This document shows positions 1 through 8,547 of a DNA stretch of 64,000 nt, in pieces; position 1 is the stretch's first letter; each line of letters begins with the position of its first letter. This DNA comes from AP-15 sp963698995 (lineage in GTDB: Bacteria; Pseudomonadota; Alphaproteobacteria; ATCC43930; CGMCC-115725), in contig CAVOTD010000066.1 in NCBI GenBank assembly GCA_963698995.1, positions 13,712 to 77,711 of the forward strand, in the 5' to 3' direction. The notes beneath the pieces are model-generated. The model did not search any database and had not been told where the DNA came from. It saw only the letters and a list, made by a program, of their open reading frames with translations. Made by a program: the position numbers and the translations under genes.

Positions 1-328
1 TGACCCCGGCGATGGCGGGCAGGCCAAGTCCCGCAGCGGTAAGCTCTTCGGCGTCGGCACCCAGCACCTCCGCGAGGCTGCCAAACCGTTCGAGCAGCTC
101 TGTCACGAGCGACTCTACCTTGGCCCTCGGATTGCTAGCGAAGAGCATCAGTTCTAGCAGCTCGTAATCGGGTAGGTTTTCCGCTCCGGCTGCAATCAGG
201 CATTGCCGCAGCCGCTCTCGGTGACTGCAATGAGAGGGTGGTATGTTCCTTGCGGCCGTAGCGAGGTGTCCTGGCGGGGCCAAATTTTTTACATCCGTCG
301 GTCTCGGGTCGATCGACGAGGGGACCAT
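1..328 (-). CDS. RadC-like protein, N-terminal part (cut by window edge)
   Basis: Reading leftwards from the ATG at 328 gives about 109 residues that run off the window. Residues 34 onward (HRERLRQ, then PDYELLELMLFASNPRA) match the N-terminal helix-hairpin-helix region of the complete RadC at 500-1222 almost position for position, so this is a paralogue. The first 33 residues are unrelated to that neighbour. The JAB/MPN metalloprotease-like domain that would carry the HxH zinc motif lies outside the window. Both copies point the same way. The function of RadC is unsettled in the literature despite the DNA-repair name, and I assign none beyond family membership. Confidence 0.8.
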   Translation of the reverse strand, partial: MVPSSIDPRPTDVKNLAPPGHLATAARNIPPSHCSHRERLRQCLIAAGAENLPDYELLELMLFASNPRAKVESLVTELLERFGSLAEVLGADAEELTAAGLGLPAIAGV

Positions 329-499
329 GCTCTTCTCTTTATATGAGCGAATGCCGTTAGTTTGTACCGAAACACCTAACGTTTGATTTGCGAACACTTA
401 AAAGTACGTTTCCAATAGTACCTCCAGAACGATTATTTTCAGATGTCTGGGGCCGCTATGACCTCGCCGGTAACTGTCCTCTTTGATCCATACAGCGGG

Positions 500-1222
500 T
501 TACAGCAGCCCGAGATCGCGCAGACTGGCGTGACGGCCGCGGCCGATGATCAGGTGATCATGCACGGTGACGCCGAGTGGCGCCGCGGCTTTGACGATGT
601 CCTTGGTCACCGCGATGTCCGCTTTCGAGGGGGTCGGATCGCCGGAGGGATGATTGTGCACCAGGATCAAGGCCGAGGCGCCGAGCTCGAGCGCGCGCTT
701 GACGACCTCGCGGGTGTAGACCGGGGTATGGTCGACGGTCCCGCGCTGCTGCCGCTCGTGCCTGATCAAGACGTTCTTGCGGTCGAGGAACAGGACATGA
801 AACTCCTCGACCTTGCCATGGGCGATCTGCGCGGTGCAGTAATCGATCAGCTTGTCCCACGAGTTGACGACAGGCCGCTCGTGCAATTCGGAACGCACCA
901 GCCGCAGCGCCGCCTCGCGCACCGATTTGAGCGCGGCGATGCCGGCGAGGCCCAATCCGGCGCCGGCTAGCGCCTCGGGCTCAGCGCTCAGCAGCTCGGC
1001 GAAGCCGCCGAATTGTTGGAGCAGATTCTTTGCCAGCGGCTTTACGTCGGCCCGCGGATTGCTGGCGAACAGGATGACCTCGAGCAGCTCGTAATCGGGC
1101 AGAGTGTCCGCCCCGGCGGTGATCAGCCGTTGCCGGAGCCGTTCCCGATGCCCGTAATAGTGCGGCAGGTCGTCGGATGTTTCGGTGAAGCGTAATTGTT
1201 TGGGGCGACGCTTTGGGTCCAT
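500..1222 (-). CDS. radC: RadC family JAB/MPN domain protein
   Basis: 240 residues from the ATG at 1222, which gives the family's usual length; a longer in-frame start at 1318 would add 32 low-complexity residues and overlap the upstream gene. The N-terminal part holds the helix-hairpin-helix region. The C-terminal half is a JAB/MPN domain with an intact metal motif (LVHNHPSGDPTPS, the two His and the downstream Asp) followed by the usual end VTVHDHLIIG. The start lies 7 bases after the stop of the upstream enoyl-CoA hydratase, so the two could be co-transcribed. A second RadC-like gene follows 171 bases downstream on the same strand. Confidence 0.93.
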   Translation of the reverse strand: MDPKRRPKQLRFTETSDDLPHYYGHRERLRQRLITAGADTLPDYELLEVILFASNPRADVKPLAKNLLQQFGGFAELLSAEPEALAGAGLGLAGIAALKSVREAALRLVRSELHERPVVNSWDKLIDYCTAQIAHGKVEEFHVLFLDRKNVLIRHERQQRGTVDHTPVYTREVVKRALELGASALILVHNHPSGDPTPSKADIAVTKDIVKAAAPLGVTVHDHLIIGRGRHASLRDLGLL

Positions 1223-1229
1223 CGGGCAA

Positions 1230-2019
1230 TCAGCCGGACGATCGGCGGCGGGCACGGAGTTTGGCCAGCATCTCGCCCGCCATGCGCGCCGGCTCGTCGG
1301 TGTCGAAGGCGCGAACAAAGTAATCGATGCCGCGCTGCACCGCCGCTGCGGTCGGTAATTCCTCCCACTCGAGGATCAGCGATTTCTGCAGGCGGATCGC
1401 TTCGCGGCCCGCCGCGAGGATCGGTCGGGCAAGAACTTTGACCGCGTCGTCGAGCGCCGGATGCGGCACCACCACGTCGACCAGGCCCCAGGCGAATGCC
1501 TCGGCAGCGCCGATGGTCTCGCCGGTCAGCAGCAGCCGGCGCGCCCGGCCGTGCCCGATCAGCTTCGGCAGCAGCGCCGCCTCGACGACCGAGGGGATGC
1601 CGATTTCGGACCTCCGGCATGCCGAATACCGAGCGCTCGCTGGCGACACGCAGATCGCAGGCGCAGGCGAGCTCGAGCCCGGCGCCGAGCGTGTAGCCGT
1701 CAATCCGGGCGATGACCGGGACGGGCAGACGGCGGAACGCGTCGCAGCAGCGATGGACCAATGTAATAAAACTGCGCGCGGCTGTGTGGTCGAGCCTCGC
1801 GATCTCGCCGACATCGGCTCCGCCGACAAAGGCGCGTTCGCCGGCGCCGGTCAGGACGACGAGCCGCAGCTGCGGGTCTGCGGCAAGTCCGCCGGCAGTT
1901 TCGACGATCTCGGCCATCAGCGACCGATTAAGGCTGTTCAGCTTGCCAGCATTGGCGATCGTCAGTCTCACGATATCGCCGCCTTCGGGCTGCTCCTCAT
2001 GCCGAACGACGACATTCAT
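1230..2019 (-). CDS. enoyl-CoA hydratase/isomerase family protein (frameshifted in this assembly)
   Basis: A crotonase-fold protein of about 262 residues. It would hydrate or isomerise an acyl-CoA thioester in the cytoplasm. The first part reads in one frame up to the segment FGMPEV and includes the oxyanion-hole region GYTLGAGLELA. The rest (GIPSVVEAALLPKLIG, then the C-terminal half) reads in another frame. Removing one T from the TTT at 1604-1606 restores a single frame, and the span of 790 bases equals 263 codons plus one. The missing frame is therefore probably a sequencing indel rather than decay. The substrate cannot be told from the sequence. Confidence 0.82.
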
Positions 2020-2187
2020 CGCATGCCGGCCTCGTCGCGGAGCTCCCGACCGCCCATTTTCAAGCCTCCCGTTGCGTTCTCCGAGTGATACTCGCGGCGC
2101 GAGCCAAAACCAAACAAAAGTGCCGCCTTGGTCTGGAGCTTTGCGCGAGTGTCGGGCATAGTGACGCCGTGTTGACCGGAGGCGTTG

Positions 2188-2799
2188 ATGGACATTATCG
2201 AGAATGCCGTGGAGCTGCGCGAGGTTTACGGCGCGCCGAGCGAGCGCTCGCTGAAGAAGCAGCTAAGCTGCCTCGACAAGCATTGCCGCGCATTTATCGA
2301 ACGCTCGCCATTTCTGGTTATTGCCTCGTCGGATCCGTCGGGACGCTGCGACGCATCGCCCAAGGGCGATATGCCCGGTTTTGTCCGGGTGCTCGACGAC
2401 CAGACGCTGCTGATCCCCGATCGGCTCGGCAATAACCGTATCGACACGCTCGGAAACCTGTTGGCGCGGCCGGGGGTCGGGCTGATCTTTTTCGTGCCCG
2501 GGCTCAACGAGACCTTGCGGGTCAACGGCCGCGCTCGCGTCACCACCGATCAGGCATTGCTCGAACCTCTCGCGGTCAACGGCAAGGTGCCGCGCAGCGG
2601 GATTGTGGTCGCCGCCGAAGAGATCTATTTCCACTGCGGCAAGGCGCTGATCCGCTCCGATCTATGGAACCCGGAAAAGCGCCTTCCACGGTCGCAGTTC
2701 CCTTCTCTCGGCCGCATCCTCGCCGATCAGATCGGCGGCATCTCGGTCGAGGATTCGGAGCGGCTGACCGCGGAAAGCTATAAGACCCGGCTCTATTGA
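2188..2799 (+). CDS. pyridoxamine 5'-phosphate oxidase family protein (MSMEG_1061-like)
   Basis: About 203 residues. The start is the ATG at 2188, 5 bases after a GGAGG at 2178-2182; the TTG at 2185 is too close to that site. The sequence has the split-barrel flavin-binding pattern of the PPOX family: SPFLVIASSDPSGRCDASPKG near the N-terminus, DRLGNNRIDTLGNLL in the middle and a late IYFHCGKALIRSDLW segment. Relatives of this subgroup bind FMN or F420, and their substrates are mostly unknown. It is a single gene between a minus-strand operon and a minus-strand unknown gene, so it probably has its own promoter. Confidence 0.85.
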   Translation: MDIIENAVELREVYGAPSERSLKKQLSCLDKHCRAFIERSPFLVIASSDPSGRCDASPKGDMPGFVRVLDDQTLLIPDRLGNNRIDTLGNLLARPGVGLIFFVPGLNETLRVNGRARVTTDQALLEPLAVNGKVPRSGIVVAAEEIYFHCGKALIRSDLWNPEKRLPRSQFPSLGRILADQIGGISVEDSERLTAESYKTRLY

Positions 2800-2810
2800 C
2801 GATCTGATGA

Positions 2811-3704
2811 CTATTGGGCCGAAGCCCATTGCACCTCTTGCGGAACGAGCTTCGCATAGAGTTCATGAAGTAGCGGCTGGGTCTCAGCCAGGCTCTTGGT
2901 GATCGCCGAGCCCGCCACCGGCGTCAGCGCTACCGCCTTGTGTTTCTTTATCGTCTGCTCACTGAAAAAGCCCCAGCGGATCAAGTTGCCGACGCGCTCC
3001 TTGATCGCGAGATGACCGAGCCCCAGGACGTCCCACATTCTGCTGTTGATCTCGTCGATGACCAGAGCAGGCGCGTTCGAGTGATCGCTGCCGAAGGCGC
3101 CCGCCGACCACAAGAACATCACGATCGCCCAATACTGGTAAGTAACCAAATGGTCCATGGCGTCATTGAGATGCGCGGGGGTCAATCCCTTCTGTCGGCC
3201 TAACGCTTCGCAAGTCTGCCGCCATTTCTGGTCGTAGGCGTTGAAGAAATCGAAAATCGCCGAGATCGTCGCGCCGTCGCAATCGGCCGCCAGCCGGTGA
3301 TGGGGCGCGGAGGCGCCGAATGTCTCGCACACCTCGCCGATCGTGTCGCGGCAGTGACGGTCGAAGCTTTCGCGCAATTTGCCGGTCGCGGCGATCAAAC
3401 AGCCCGGGGACGGCGTGCAGGGCTGGCCTGACGCATCGAAGACTTTGATGAACCCGTCCTTTTGACAGTCCTTTATGCGCTCGATACAGGTCCGGATATC
3501 GGTCCCGTAAAACCCGTAGAGAGTGCGGTGGATCGAGCGACACGGCACGCCGTCATCCGCACTGCACCTGGCAGAGAACATGACGTGCCAATGGGCGCGC
3601 TTGTTAAGTCCGGGAAAATGATTCTGCCAAATCTTATGGTATTCTCGGAGAAACTGGGCGGTTACTCGCTCCGCGGGTTCGACCTCGGCAAAGTTAGGCT
3701 TCAT
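2811..3704 (-). CDS. hypothetical protein with possible C-terminal winged helix
   Basis: 297 residues that I do not recognise. There is no signal peptide. The N-terminal half is rich in Cys and His (CSADDGVPC, CIERIKDC, CTPSPGC, HCRD, CDGAT), which could mean metal binding. The C-terminal 90 residues (SRMWDVLGLGHLAIKERVGNLIRWGFF followed by a basic turn and ALTPVAG) have the spacing of a MarR-like winged helix, where a recognition helix precedes a basic wing. A regulator that senses metal or redox state would fit, but this is inference only. It converges on the PPOX gene, with 11 bases between the stops. Confidence 0.6.
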   Translation of the reverse strand: MKPNFAEVEPAERVTAQFLREYHKIWQNHFPGLNKRAHWHVMFSARCSADDGVPCRSIHRTLYGFYGTDIRTCIERIKDCQKDGFIKVFDASGQPCTPSPGCLIAATGKLRESFDRHCRDTIGEVCETFGASAPHHRLAADCDGATISAIFDFFNAYDQKWRQTCEALGRQKGLTPAHLNDAMDHLVTYQYWAIVMFLWSAGAFGSDHSNAPALVIDEINSRMWDVLGLGHLAIKERVGNLIRWGFFSEQTIKKHKAVALTPVAGSAITKSLAETQPLLHELYAKLVPQEVQWASAQ

Positions 3705-3914
3705 TCCGAGTCACCGTCTTCATGATCTCGCGCCCCAGACACCTGAGTGTAGCGGATTCGGGACTCGCGTAAAAGGGAATCTTCCGGGAACTTGCGGGAG
3801 ACACCATCAGCCGTTTGAGGGCATAATCCCGCAGTATTCCTGCCCGGAAAGGCGGTCGCCAACATCGCCGGCTTGACGCCGGCTATCGGCGAGAGGAGGT
3901 TCGAGGGTGCGAAA

Positions 3915-4592
3915 GTGGAGCTGCTCCGCAACGAGCCGATGGGGCTGCCGCACTGGGCGTATTACCAGCTTTTCATGACCGGCTATGGGAGTAGCAATTT
4001 GGCCCGCGTCCGCAGTATTCCTTCAGACGAGCTAGCCGCCGATCTCGCCGTGATTTACGAGCGATTTGCCGGGCTCTATGGCCCGTTCCGCAATCAGGTC
4101 GCCGTTTTCGCACACGTACCGGCGGCGTTGCGCCATCTGATGTCGATGCTGATCGAGTTGCGCGACGCCGCTACCCTGCCCAAACGGGCGCTGGAGCTGG
4201 CGATCGTCACCGTTTCCAAGCTGAACGCGTGCCACTATTGCGTTGCCCACCACACGCCGTTTTTGGTGGTCGAGGGGGTGTCGCCCGCCGGCATCGTGCG
4301 CATCCTCGACTACCGCGACCACCCGGAACTGGACGAGCGGGACAAGCTCGTCGTCGAGTACGCGATTGCCGCCTGGGAGCGGCCGAACCGCCTCCCCGAC
4401 GCCCTCTTCACACGGCTCGGCCGCCATTTCAGTGAAGCTCAGATCGTCGAGCTGACCTTGCGGATTACGCTGTGCGGCTTTTTCAACAAATTCAACGACG
4501 CCCTCGCGATCGAAGAGGAAGCGGAAGCGGCCGACCGACTGGCGGCGCTCACCGCTTACGCAGGATCGTCAGGTGGCGGCCCTCCGGGGTGA
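3915..4592 (+). CDS. carboxymuconolactone decarboxylase/AhpD-like protein
   Basis: About 225 residues with an AhpD-like all-helical fold. The redox motif CHYCVAHH lies near residue 110 and holds the CxxC plus the conserved His that AhpD proteins use for peroxidase-linked disulfide exchange. The start is uncertain. The GTG at 3915 has GAGGG about 7 bases upstream, the ATG at 3939 is a shorter option, and a TTG at 3873 would add residues that look non-coding. The 3' end overlaps the convergent methyltransferase by 44 bases. The most likely role is detoxification of a peroxide or reactive carbonyl; the true substrate is unknown. Confidence 0.82.
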   Translation: MELLRNEPMGLPHWAYYQLFMTGYGSSNLARVRSIPSDELAADLAVIYERFAGLYGPFRNQVAVFAHVPAALRHLMSMLIELRDAATLPKRALELAIVTVSKLNACHYCVAHHTPFLVVEGVSPAGIVRILDYRDHPELDERDKLVVEYAIAAWERPNRLPDALFTRLGRHFSEAQIVELTLRITLCGFFNKFNDALAIEEEAEAADRLAALTAYAGSSGGGPPG

Positions 4593-5301
4593 GCGGCGCG
4601 GCGAAACTGAAATCATTGTACCAGCCGATGAATTCGAACCGTCGGCTTAGCTCGACGAGTGCCAGAAACTCCTGCGGAAAGAACACTTTCGCCGGCACCT
4701 CTCCTTTGATGATCACCTCTTTGCCGTGGTCTTCGACGGTGAAGGTCAGACACTCGTTATAGGTCTGCGCTATGGGGTCGATCAGTTCGGCGCGATACCG
4801 GGTGTGTACTCGCACGCCTCGTTTTCGCCTGGTCCAGCTCCTCTGATAATCGTGAAAAATGCGAAACCAGACGACGCTGTCCAAAAAGTATAGCCCGCCG
4901 GGCGCGAGCAGGTCGGCGACCCGCTCGAGGTGATCAAGCAATTCAGGGTTGGATCGAACGTAGAGCGAGCCGAGCAGCACATAGACGAGATCGAAAGGGC
5001 CGAGATCGCGGTCGAGGTGGCGCATGTCGCCCAGGACAAACGAAGCGTCGATGCCGCGGCGCTGCGCCTTGTCGCGGGCGAATTGGATCATCGGCGGGCT
5101 CAGATCGAGCCCGCAATAGGCGTAGCCCCGCTTGGACCATTCTTCCAGATAAGGCGCCGTGCCGCAGCCGAGTTCGAAGACCCGGCGGACTTTCGTCTTT
5201 GCGAATTTCTCGATCGCGGCCTCGAAAAAATCGATCTCGCGGTCGAGATTATTCGAGGCTAAGGCGATTTCGTAATAATGCGGGTGTTGGTACGCCTCCA
5301 T
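4549..5301 (-). CDS. class I SAM-dependent methyltransferase
   Basis: 250 residues. The SAM-binding motif I is clear (VFELGCGTAPYLEEW), followed by an acidic motif II (GLDLSPPMIQ) and motif IV (FDLVYVLLGSLYV). This is the Rossmann-type methyltransferase fold, with a C-terminal beta-rich part that should shape the acceptor site. The acceptor is not predictable. It starts 9 bases after the end of the gene at 5310-6275 on the same strand, so the two probably share a transcript. Its last 44 bases overlap the convergent AhpD-like gene. Confidence 0.88.
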   Translation of the reverse strand: MEAYQHPHYYEIALASNNLDREIDFFEAAIEKFAKTKVRRVFELGCGTAPYLEEWSKRGYAYCGLDLSPPMIQFARDKAQRRGIDASFVLGDMRHLDRDLGPFDLVYVLLGSLYVRSNPELLDHLERVADLLAPGGLYFLDSVVWFRIFHDYQRSWTRRKRGVRVHTRYRAELIDPIAQTYNECLTFTVEDHGKEVIIKGEVPAKVFFPQEFLALVELSRRFEFIGWYNDFSFAAPLTPEGRHLTILRKR

Positions 5302-5309
5302 AGCGCCAT

Positions 5310-6275
5310 TCAGGCGGCTCGAGCCAATCGCCCCCGATCGTGCGGCGCGGCGAAGTCGAGCGCCGGGCCGAGCGGGATGATGCCGCTGGGGTTGAGGTTG
5401 CGCATCCCGCCGTAATAGCCGAGCTTGATGCCCGGTATGTCGACGGTCTCGGCGACGCCGGGCATCTGGTAGATGTCACGCGTATAGTTTGACAGATTGT
5501 GACAGTCGGCGAGGCGGCGCAGGTTGCACTTGAAGTGGCTGTAGTAGACCGCATCGAACCGCACCAGGGTTGGGAACAGCCGTAGATCGGCCTCGGTGAA
5601 GCTATCGCCGACCAGATAGCGTTGACGGCCGAGCCGCGTCTCGAGACTGTCGAGGGCCGCGAACAGCTTGCGGAAGCTGATTTCGTATGCCTCCTGGGTC
5701 CGGGCGAAGCCGCAGCGGTAGACGCCATTGTTGATCGCGTCATAGACCAAGGCGTTGGTCTCGTCGATGGCGCCGCGCAGCGCTTCCGGGTAGAGGTCGA
5801 GCGAGGTATCGCCAAATGCGTCGAACTCCGCGTTCAGCATGCGGATGATCTCTGAGCTTTCGTTGTTAACGATCGCGCGCGTCTTGCGGTCCCACAACAC
5901 CGGGACAGTGGCGCGGCCGGTAAAGCTCGAGCGGGCGGCGCTGTAAACCTGATGGACGTGGAAGGCGCCGTCGACCGGCGCGAGATCGTCGAAACCGCGC
6001 GAATAGGCCCAGCCCTGCCCCTTGGGCAGGTCGGATTGCAGGATCGGGATGGTGTCCTCGAGCCGTTTCAGCCTGCGCATCAGCACGGTGCGGTGCGCCC
6101 ACGGGCAGGATGGCGCGGTGACGAGGTAATAGCGGCCGGCCTCGGCTTTGAAGCCGGACGAGCCGTCGCGCGTGACGCGGTCGCGGAACCCCGATTCGGG
6201 CCGCACAAAGCTGCCGTCGCCGCCCGCCATCGGCGGGTCTTCCTGATGCCAGACGCCGTTAACGAGCATGCCCAT
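5310..6275 (-). CDS. yqjG: glutathionyl-hydroquinone reductase (GST omega-like, YqjG/PcpF type)
   Basis: 321 residues, the usual length of S-glutathionyl-(chloro)hydroquinone reductases. The thioredoxin-fold N-terminal half carries the catalytic Cys in CPWAHRT near residue 56, preceded by YLVTAPS. The glutathione-site residues NNESSEIIRM follow, and the C-terminal helical domain ends with the typical YYGGMRNLNPSGIIP. These cytoplasmic enzymes use glutathione to strip a glutathionyl group from quinone adducts, yielding hydroquinone and glutathione disulfide. Divergent from the selenoprotein candidate with a 143-base intergenic region that must hold both promoters. Confidence 0.92.
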   Translation of the reverse strand: MGMLVNGVWHQEDPPMAGGDGSFVRPESGFRDRVTRDGSSGFKAEAGRYYLVTAPSCPWAHRTVLMRRLKRLEDTIPILQSDLPKGQGWAYSRGFDDLAPVDGAFHVHQVYSAARSSFTGRATVPVLWDRKTRAIVNNESSEIIRMLNAEFDAFGDTSLDLYPEALRGAIDETNALVYDAINNGVYRCGFARTQEAYEISFRKLFAALDSLETRLGRQRYLVGDSFTEADLRLFPTLVRFDAVYYSHFKCNLRRLADCHNLSNYTRDIYQMPGVAETVDIPGIKLGYYGGMRNLNPSGIIPLGPALDFAAPHDRGRLARAA

Positions 6276-6418
6276 CGCAGGTCTCCGCTTTCCGGGTAAT
6301 CACGGATAAATGATCGACACGGGCCGGTCTCTCAACTTTTTTGTGCGTCGCGCGCCGGCGCTTGACCATATACGCTCACGGCGGACGACATTCTTGGTAT
6401 TGAACCGAAGGGAGTGAA

Positions 6419-7630
6419 ATGGCCCGGTTGACTAACCTTCCGGCGGCGCAGGCGAAACGCTATGCCGAGCTCGAATGCCCTGATTTCACGACGACGCCTT
6501 GGGTTGCCGGGCCGCCGCTGGCACGGCGGCGGGTTGCGATCGTCTCGTCCGCGGGCTTGGTCGTTCGAGGGGAAGAGCCGTTTCGCGGGCGCGACGCGGA
6601 CTACCGCGCGATCCCGTCATCGACATCGCCCGATCAGTTGCTGCTGAGCCACATCTCGATCAACCTGGACCGCACCGGCTTCCAGGAAGATTGGAATGTG
6701 GTCTTCCCGCTCGATCGCTTGAACGAGCTCGCGGCCGAGAGGGCAATCGGCTCTGTGGCAGCGACCCATTACTCCTTCATGGGTGCCACTGATCCGGTGC
6801 AAATGGAAAGCTATGCCCACGAGGTTGCCGGGCACCTGAAGCGCGACAGGGTTGACGCCGTAATCCTCTCTCCTGTTTGACCGCTCTGCACGCGCGCCGT
6901 GAGCGCGCTCGGGCATTATATCGAAGAAGAAGGCGTACCGACGGTGGCGATCAGCCTGGTTCGGCCGCAAACCGAGAATACCAGGCCGCCGCGCGCATTA
7001 TGGGTGCCGTTCGAGTTGGGACGCCCGTTTGGCCCGCCGAACGATCCGCAGTTCCAGAAGCGGGTTGTCCTGACCGCGCTGCGAATGCTCGAGACGCCAA
7101 CCGGGCCGGTCGTTCTGGCGGATTTCCCGGATGATGATCCGCGGGAACGGCCGGATCCTGCCTGGCGGGCCCCCCTCGCCAAGGTTGCGGTTGCCGATGG
7201 CTCCGCCAATGCCGTCGCGACCGAGCTCGAGAGCGAGATCGTAAGCCTCGACGGCGCCTATGATGAATTCGTCAAGCAGCGCCGGCGCACCCTGGTCGGG
7301 CTCAGCGGGTTGCCGATCCCCGACGCCGGGAAGTATGTCGCCGGCTGGCTGCGCGGCGAGGCGCCCGCCAGCCCGAATTCGGAAATGTCGGCGCCGTTGA
7401 CGCTTCGCTTCGCGGTGGACGATCTGAAGGCCTACTATTTCGAGGCGGCTTTGGCCGGGCCCGCCAAGCCGTCCGGCAAGCAACTCGGCGACTGGTTTTG
7501 GAACGACACCGCCGCCGGAGCGGCGATCTTCAGGCTGCGCAAGGTATATCTGACCAGCGCCGACGAACGCCTCAAGGCGATAGCGGGGCTGTTTCTCGTG
7601 CCCGGCGTGCGGGTCCCGCCGACCGGCTGA
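6419..7630 (+). CDS. GrdB/PrdB-like reductase with in-frame TGA, candidate selenoprotein
   Basis: Read through the TGA at 6878-6880, this is one continuous frame of 403 residues resembling the glycine/sarcosine/betaine/D-proline reductase B family. Upstream are VAGPPLARRRVAIVSSAGL, the family segment HISINLDRTGFQEDWNVVFP and a HYSFMGATDP block. Immediately before the TGA is VDAVILSPV, and after it PLCTRAVSALGHYIEEEG. With TGA read as selenocysteine, residue 154 forms a U-P-L-C redox motif. Both halves are needed to make the family domain, and neither frame shifts. The stop codon overlaps the start of the next gene. Without Sec insertion it would yield a 153-residue fragment. The electron donor and substrate are unknown; it lacks the classic clostridial GrdA/GrdC neighbours. 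Confidence 0.78.
6881..6910 (+). promoter_or_regulatory. candidate bacterial SECIS hairpin
   Basis: Directly after the in-frame TGA at 6878-6880 comes a perfect 6-bp stem, GCGCGC at 6892-6897 with GCGCGC at 6903-6908, closing a 5-base loop CGTGA. The apical loop begins 17 bases after the TGA and has G as its second base. Both features match the published bacterial SECIS model (loop about 16-37 bases downstream, G among the first two loop bases). The stem is all G-C but short, and GC-rich coding DNA makes such hairpins by chance, so it supports the Sec reading without proving it. Confidence 0.5.
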
Positions 7631-8445
7631 TGCCGAAGCTGCCGCCGATCTTGGCCGGCAAGGACTTCGCGGCGCCCTCGGTCTTCGAGCCGGAGAACCT
7701 GTTGCGCGAGGCGCGGCGGCAAAAAAATCTGCCGAGCGCCGCAGTGCCGGAGATCTGCGTCCTCGATCCGGACGGCGACATTGTGCGTGCTCTCGCGAAA
7801 GCCGGGCGGACCTGCCGCACCGCCGGCTGGGCGTGCTACCACACCGACCTCCACGAATTCGAGCATAGGGGAGAACGCTTCGGCATCATCGGCTGCGCCG
7901 TCGGCGCTTCCTTCGCCGTGCTGCTGGCCGAACAGCTGTTTGTCTCAGGCTGCCGTTTCCTCGTCAGCATGACTTCTGCCGGGCAGGTCATCGAGCGCGG
8001 GCGGCCGCCGTATTTCATCCTGATCGACCGCGCGTTGCGGGACGAAGGCACGAGTTACCATTACCTGCCGCCGGCTGACTTCGCCGCTGCCGAGGAGAGG
8101 CTCGTCAAAGCGGCAATGAACGGCTTTGCAAAGGCGGGGCAGCCAATGTACAGGGGTGCGAGCTGGACGACCGACGCGCCTTTTCGCGAGACTGCCGCCG
8201 CGATCCAGCGCTGCCGCGCCCGCAATATTCTCGCCGTCGAGATGGAAGCGGCGGGCCTCTACGCCTTCGCCCGAGCGCGCGGCAGGCCGGTTCTGTGCTT
8301 TGCCCATGTCACCAACAAGATGGCGGTCGTCGAGGGCGATTTCGAAAAGGGCGAGGGCGACGGAAGCTCTGCCTCGCTGAGCGTCATCGCAACCGCCGCC
8401 GGCGCCTGGCGCGGATTGGCGACGAGCGCCGCCAAGCCGGTTTGA
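7630..8445 (+). CDS. nucleoside phosphorylase family protein
   Basis: 271 residues from the ATG at 7630, whose A is the last base of the previous stop codon (TGATG), a sign of translational coupling. The purine/uridine phosphorylase fold is visible: IIGCAVGASFAVLLAEQL (phosphate and glycine-rich region), FLVSMTSAGQV and the ribose-binding VEMEAAGLYAFA. Such enzymes cleave a nucleoside with phosphate to give base and ribose-1-phosphate, but relatives with other substrates exist. Its tight coupling to the GrdB-like gene suggests a shared pathway. I cannot name the substrate. Confidence 0.85.
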   Translation: MPKLPPILAGKDFAAPSVFEPENLLREARRQKNLPSAAVPEICVLDPDGDIVRALAKAGRTCRTAGWACYHTDLHEFEHRGERFGIIGCAVGASFAVLLAEQLFVSGCRFLVSMTSAGQVIERGRPPYFILIDRALRDEGTSYHYLPPADFAAAEERLVKAAMNGFAKAGQPMYRGASWTTDAPFRETAAAIQRCRARNILAVEMEAAGLYAFARARGRPVLCFAHVTNKMAVVEGDFEKGEGDGSSASLSVIATAAGAWRGLATSAAKPV

Positions 8446-8547
8446 CCGAGTAATACCGACCTGAGTTGATGCTGACTCGCCAAGGGAGTTGCATCGAAAC
8501 CAGCTCGCGAGTAGCAGATGTTGTGGTCTGGGGAGGAGGAACCCACA

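Noticed and set aside
443..970. Plus-strand 175-residue frame over radC
   Set aside because: It is the antisense shadow of radC; its residue pattern shows no family features, whereas the minus-strand frame is a complete RadC.
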